Below are positions 63,039 through 64,000 of a stretch of DNA of 64,000 nucleotides, piece after piece. Every line of letters begins with the position of its first letter. The stretch's first letter is position 1. The position numbers and the translations under genes were made by a program. The stretch is from Streptomyces sp. NBC_00247 (GTDB taxonomy: Bacteria > Actinomycetota > Actinomycetes > Streptomycetales > Streptomycetaceae): the NCBI RefSeq assembly GCF_036188265.1, contig NZ_CP108093.1, positions 806,001 through 870,000 of the forward strand, given 5' to 3'. The notes under the pieces are model-generated. The model had not been told where the DNA came from, searched no databases, and was given only the letters and a program-made list of their open reading frames with translations.

Positions 63039-63911
63039 GTGATCAGCGTCCTGTTCGCCGTCCTGACCGCGCTCAGCAACGGCGCCGCCTCGGTCCTCCA
63101 GCGCCGGGCGGCCGTCAACGTGCCGGACTCCGCGGCGATGCGGCTCTCCCTGTTCGGCCATCTGCTGCGCCAGAAGGTGTGGCTCGGCGGGATCGCGCTG
63201 GTGATCGTCGCGGCCGTCTGCCAGGCCGTGGCCCTCGCGACCGGACCGATCGCCGTGGTGCAGCCGATCTTCGTGATCGAGCTTCCCTCGACCCTGCTGC
63301 TGGCCGGGTTCGTCATGCGCGTCCGGGTCCCCCGCCAGGTCTGGTACGGGGTCGCGGCCGTGACGACCGGCCTGGCCCTGGGCATGGCGTCGGCCGCCCC
63401 GGGCGGGGGCCACGACACGGTCGTGGGCACCGTCTGGGTCGTGGCGCTCCTGGTCACCGGGGCCTTCGAGGCGGCCCTGATCGTGGCGGCCCTGGCCTCC
63501 CGGCGCAACGTCCGTGCGGCACTGCTCGGGCTCGCCGCCGCCTGCGGATACGCGCTGACCGCGGCCCTGATGAAGGACGCCATGGGCCGGCTGGACGGCT
63601 CCGGCGGGGTGACCCGACTGCTCGCCGCCTGGCAGCTCTACGCCACGGCGGCGGCCGGGGTCGGGGCGCTGTACCTGCTCCAGAACGCCCTTCAGGCGGG
63701 CACGCTGGTGGCCGTCCAGCCGATGCTGACGCTCGGCGACGCGCTGATCAGCGTCCTGTACGGGGTGACCCTCTTCGGGGAGACGCTGCGCACCGGTTGG
63801 TGGCTGCTGCCGGAGCTGGTGGCGGTCGCTCTGATCGGCGTGGGCTGTCTGGAGCTCTCCCGGTCGCCCCTCGCCTCCGGCAATCCCCTGCCCCCGTCCC
63901 GCGTGAAGTAG
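63039..63911 (+). CDS. DMT-family membrane transporter
   Basis: A 290-residue protein with nine to ten transmembrane helices (SVLFAVLTALSNGAASVLQRRAA first; WLGGIALVIVAAVCQAVALATGPIAVVQPIFVIELP next) and the repeat ending TLVAVQPMLTLGDALISVLYGVTLFGE. It belongs to the drug/metabolite transporter group often annotated as DMT or NIPA-like in Streptomyces. The GTG at 63039 is the family-like start. Positions 63912-64000 contain no assignable gene. Confidence 0.85.
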   Translation: MISVLFAVLTALSNGAASVLQRRAAVNVPDSAAMRLSLFGHLLRQKVWLGGIALVIVAAVCQAVALATGPIAVVQPIFVIELPSTLLLAGFVMRVRVPRQVWYGVAAVTTGLALGMASAAPGGGHDTVVGTVWVVALLVTGAFEAALIVAALASRRNVRAALLGLAAACGYALTAALMKDAMGRLDGSGGVTRLLAAWQLYATAAAGVGALYLLQNALQAGTLVAVQPMLTLGDALISVLYGVTLFGETLRTGWWLLPELVAVALIGVGCLELSRSPLASGNPLPPSRVK

Positions 63912-64000
63912 GCGGTGACCGGTACGCCGGTCACGCCCCGCCGGCCCGCCCGGCCGGCTTCCGCGTACGCCTGCCGTGGCGGCGCCCGGCGACCACGTCG

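Overview
The window is about 72% GC, with a strong third-position G/C bias, many GTG starts and AGGAG/GGAGG ribosome binding sites. It carries several gene modules typical of Streptomyces: an ATP-binding/XRE/DUF397 set, an ECF sigma factor with a CU044_5270-like partner, FG-GAP secreted proteins, GH46 chitosanases and an ATPase-less sugar ABC operon. I read it as a chromosomal segment of a Streptomyces species. No rRNA, tRNA, CRISPR array or replication origin was seen.

Layout. Positions 1-15 kb hold carbohydrate uptake and small metabolism: a MalEFG-type importer with a divergent LacI repressor and a perfect palindromic operator, then a ribose/xylose-type ABC importer with a ROK kinase and a divergent Gfo/Idh/MocA dehydrogenase, then a P450, an EamA exporter and an aldo/keto reductase. 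Positions 16-24 kb hold ureide catabolism: allantoicase, allantoinase, a divergent IclR regulator, a MobA-like nucleotidyltransferase and malate synthase, which takes glyoxylate into central metabolism. Positions 24-30 kb hold signalling modules and a large secreted FG-GAP protein. Positions 30-41 kb hold an M20 peptidase/YfcC-type transporter pair, a fibronectin-III lipoprotein, argG with an ARG-box promoter, two tandem GH46 chitosanases and a zinc peptidase. Positions 41-46 kb hold urate catabolism: OHCU decarboxylase, HIU hydrolase, uricase and an 8-oxoguanine deaminase-type amidohydrolase. The ureide and urate clusters share a TCAAC-N5-GTTGA palindrome in their promoters, so one regulator may control urate-to-malate conversion.

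Positions 46.2-56.9 kb look acquired. A tight four-gene operon (46.3-52.9 kb) encodes a CorA-like two-helix membrane protein, a large protein resembling GCS2-type carboxylate-amine ligases, a Cys/His-rich protein ending in a KH domain, and a von Willebrand A protein with a Cdc48-N-like front domain. No named system matches this set and it is the best candidate here for an undescribed system. Two of its genes contain the rare TTA codon. A strong hairpin and a truncated HTH remnant lie on one side. On the other is a graveyard of IS701-type fragments (53.3-56.7 kb) and a 168-bp MITE with perfect 21-bp ends.

Positions 57-64 kb return to ordinary chromosome: an HTH regulator, a thiamine-binding-like protein, a zinc-ribbon protein, a GNAT acetyltransferase, an acyl-CoA synthetase, an AlkZ-like winged-helix protein and a DMT-family transporter.
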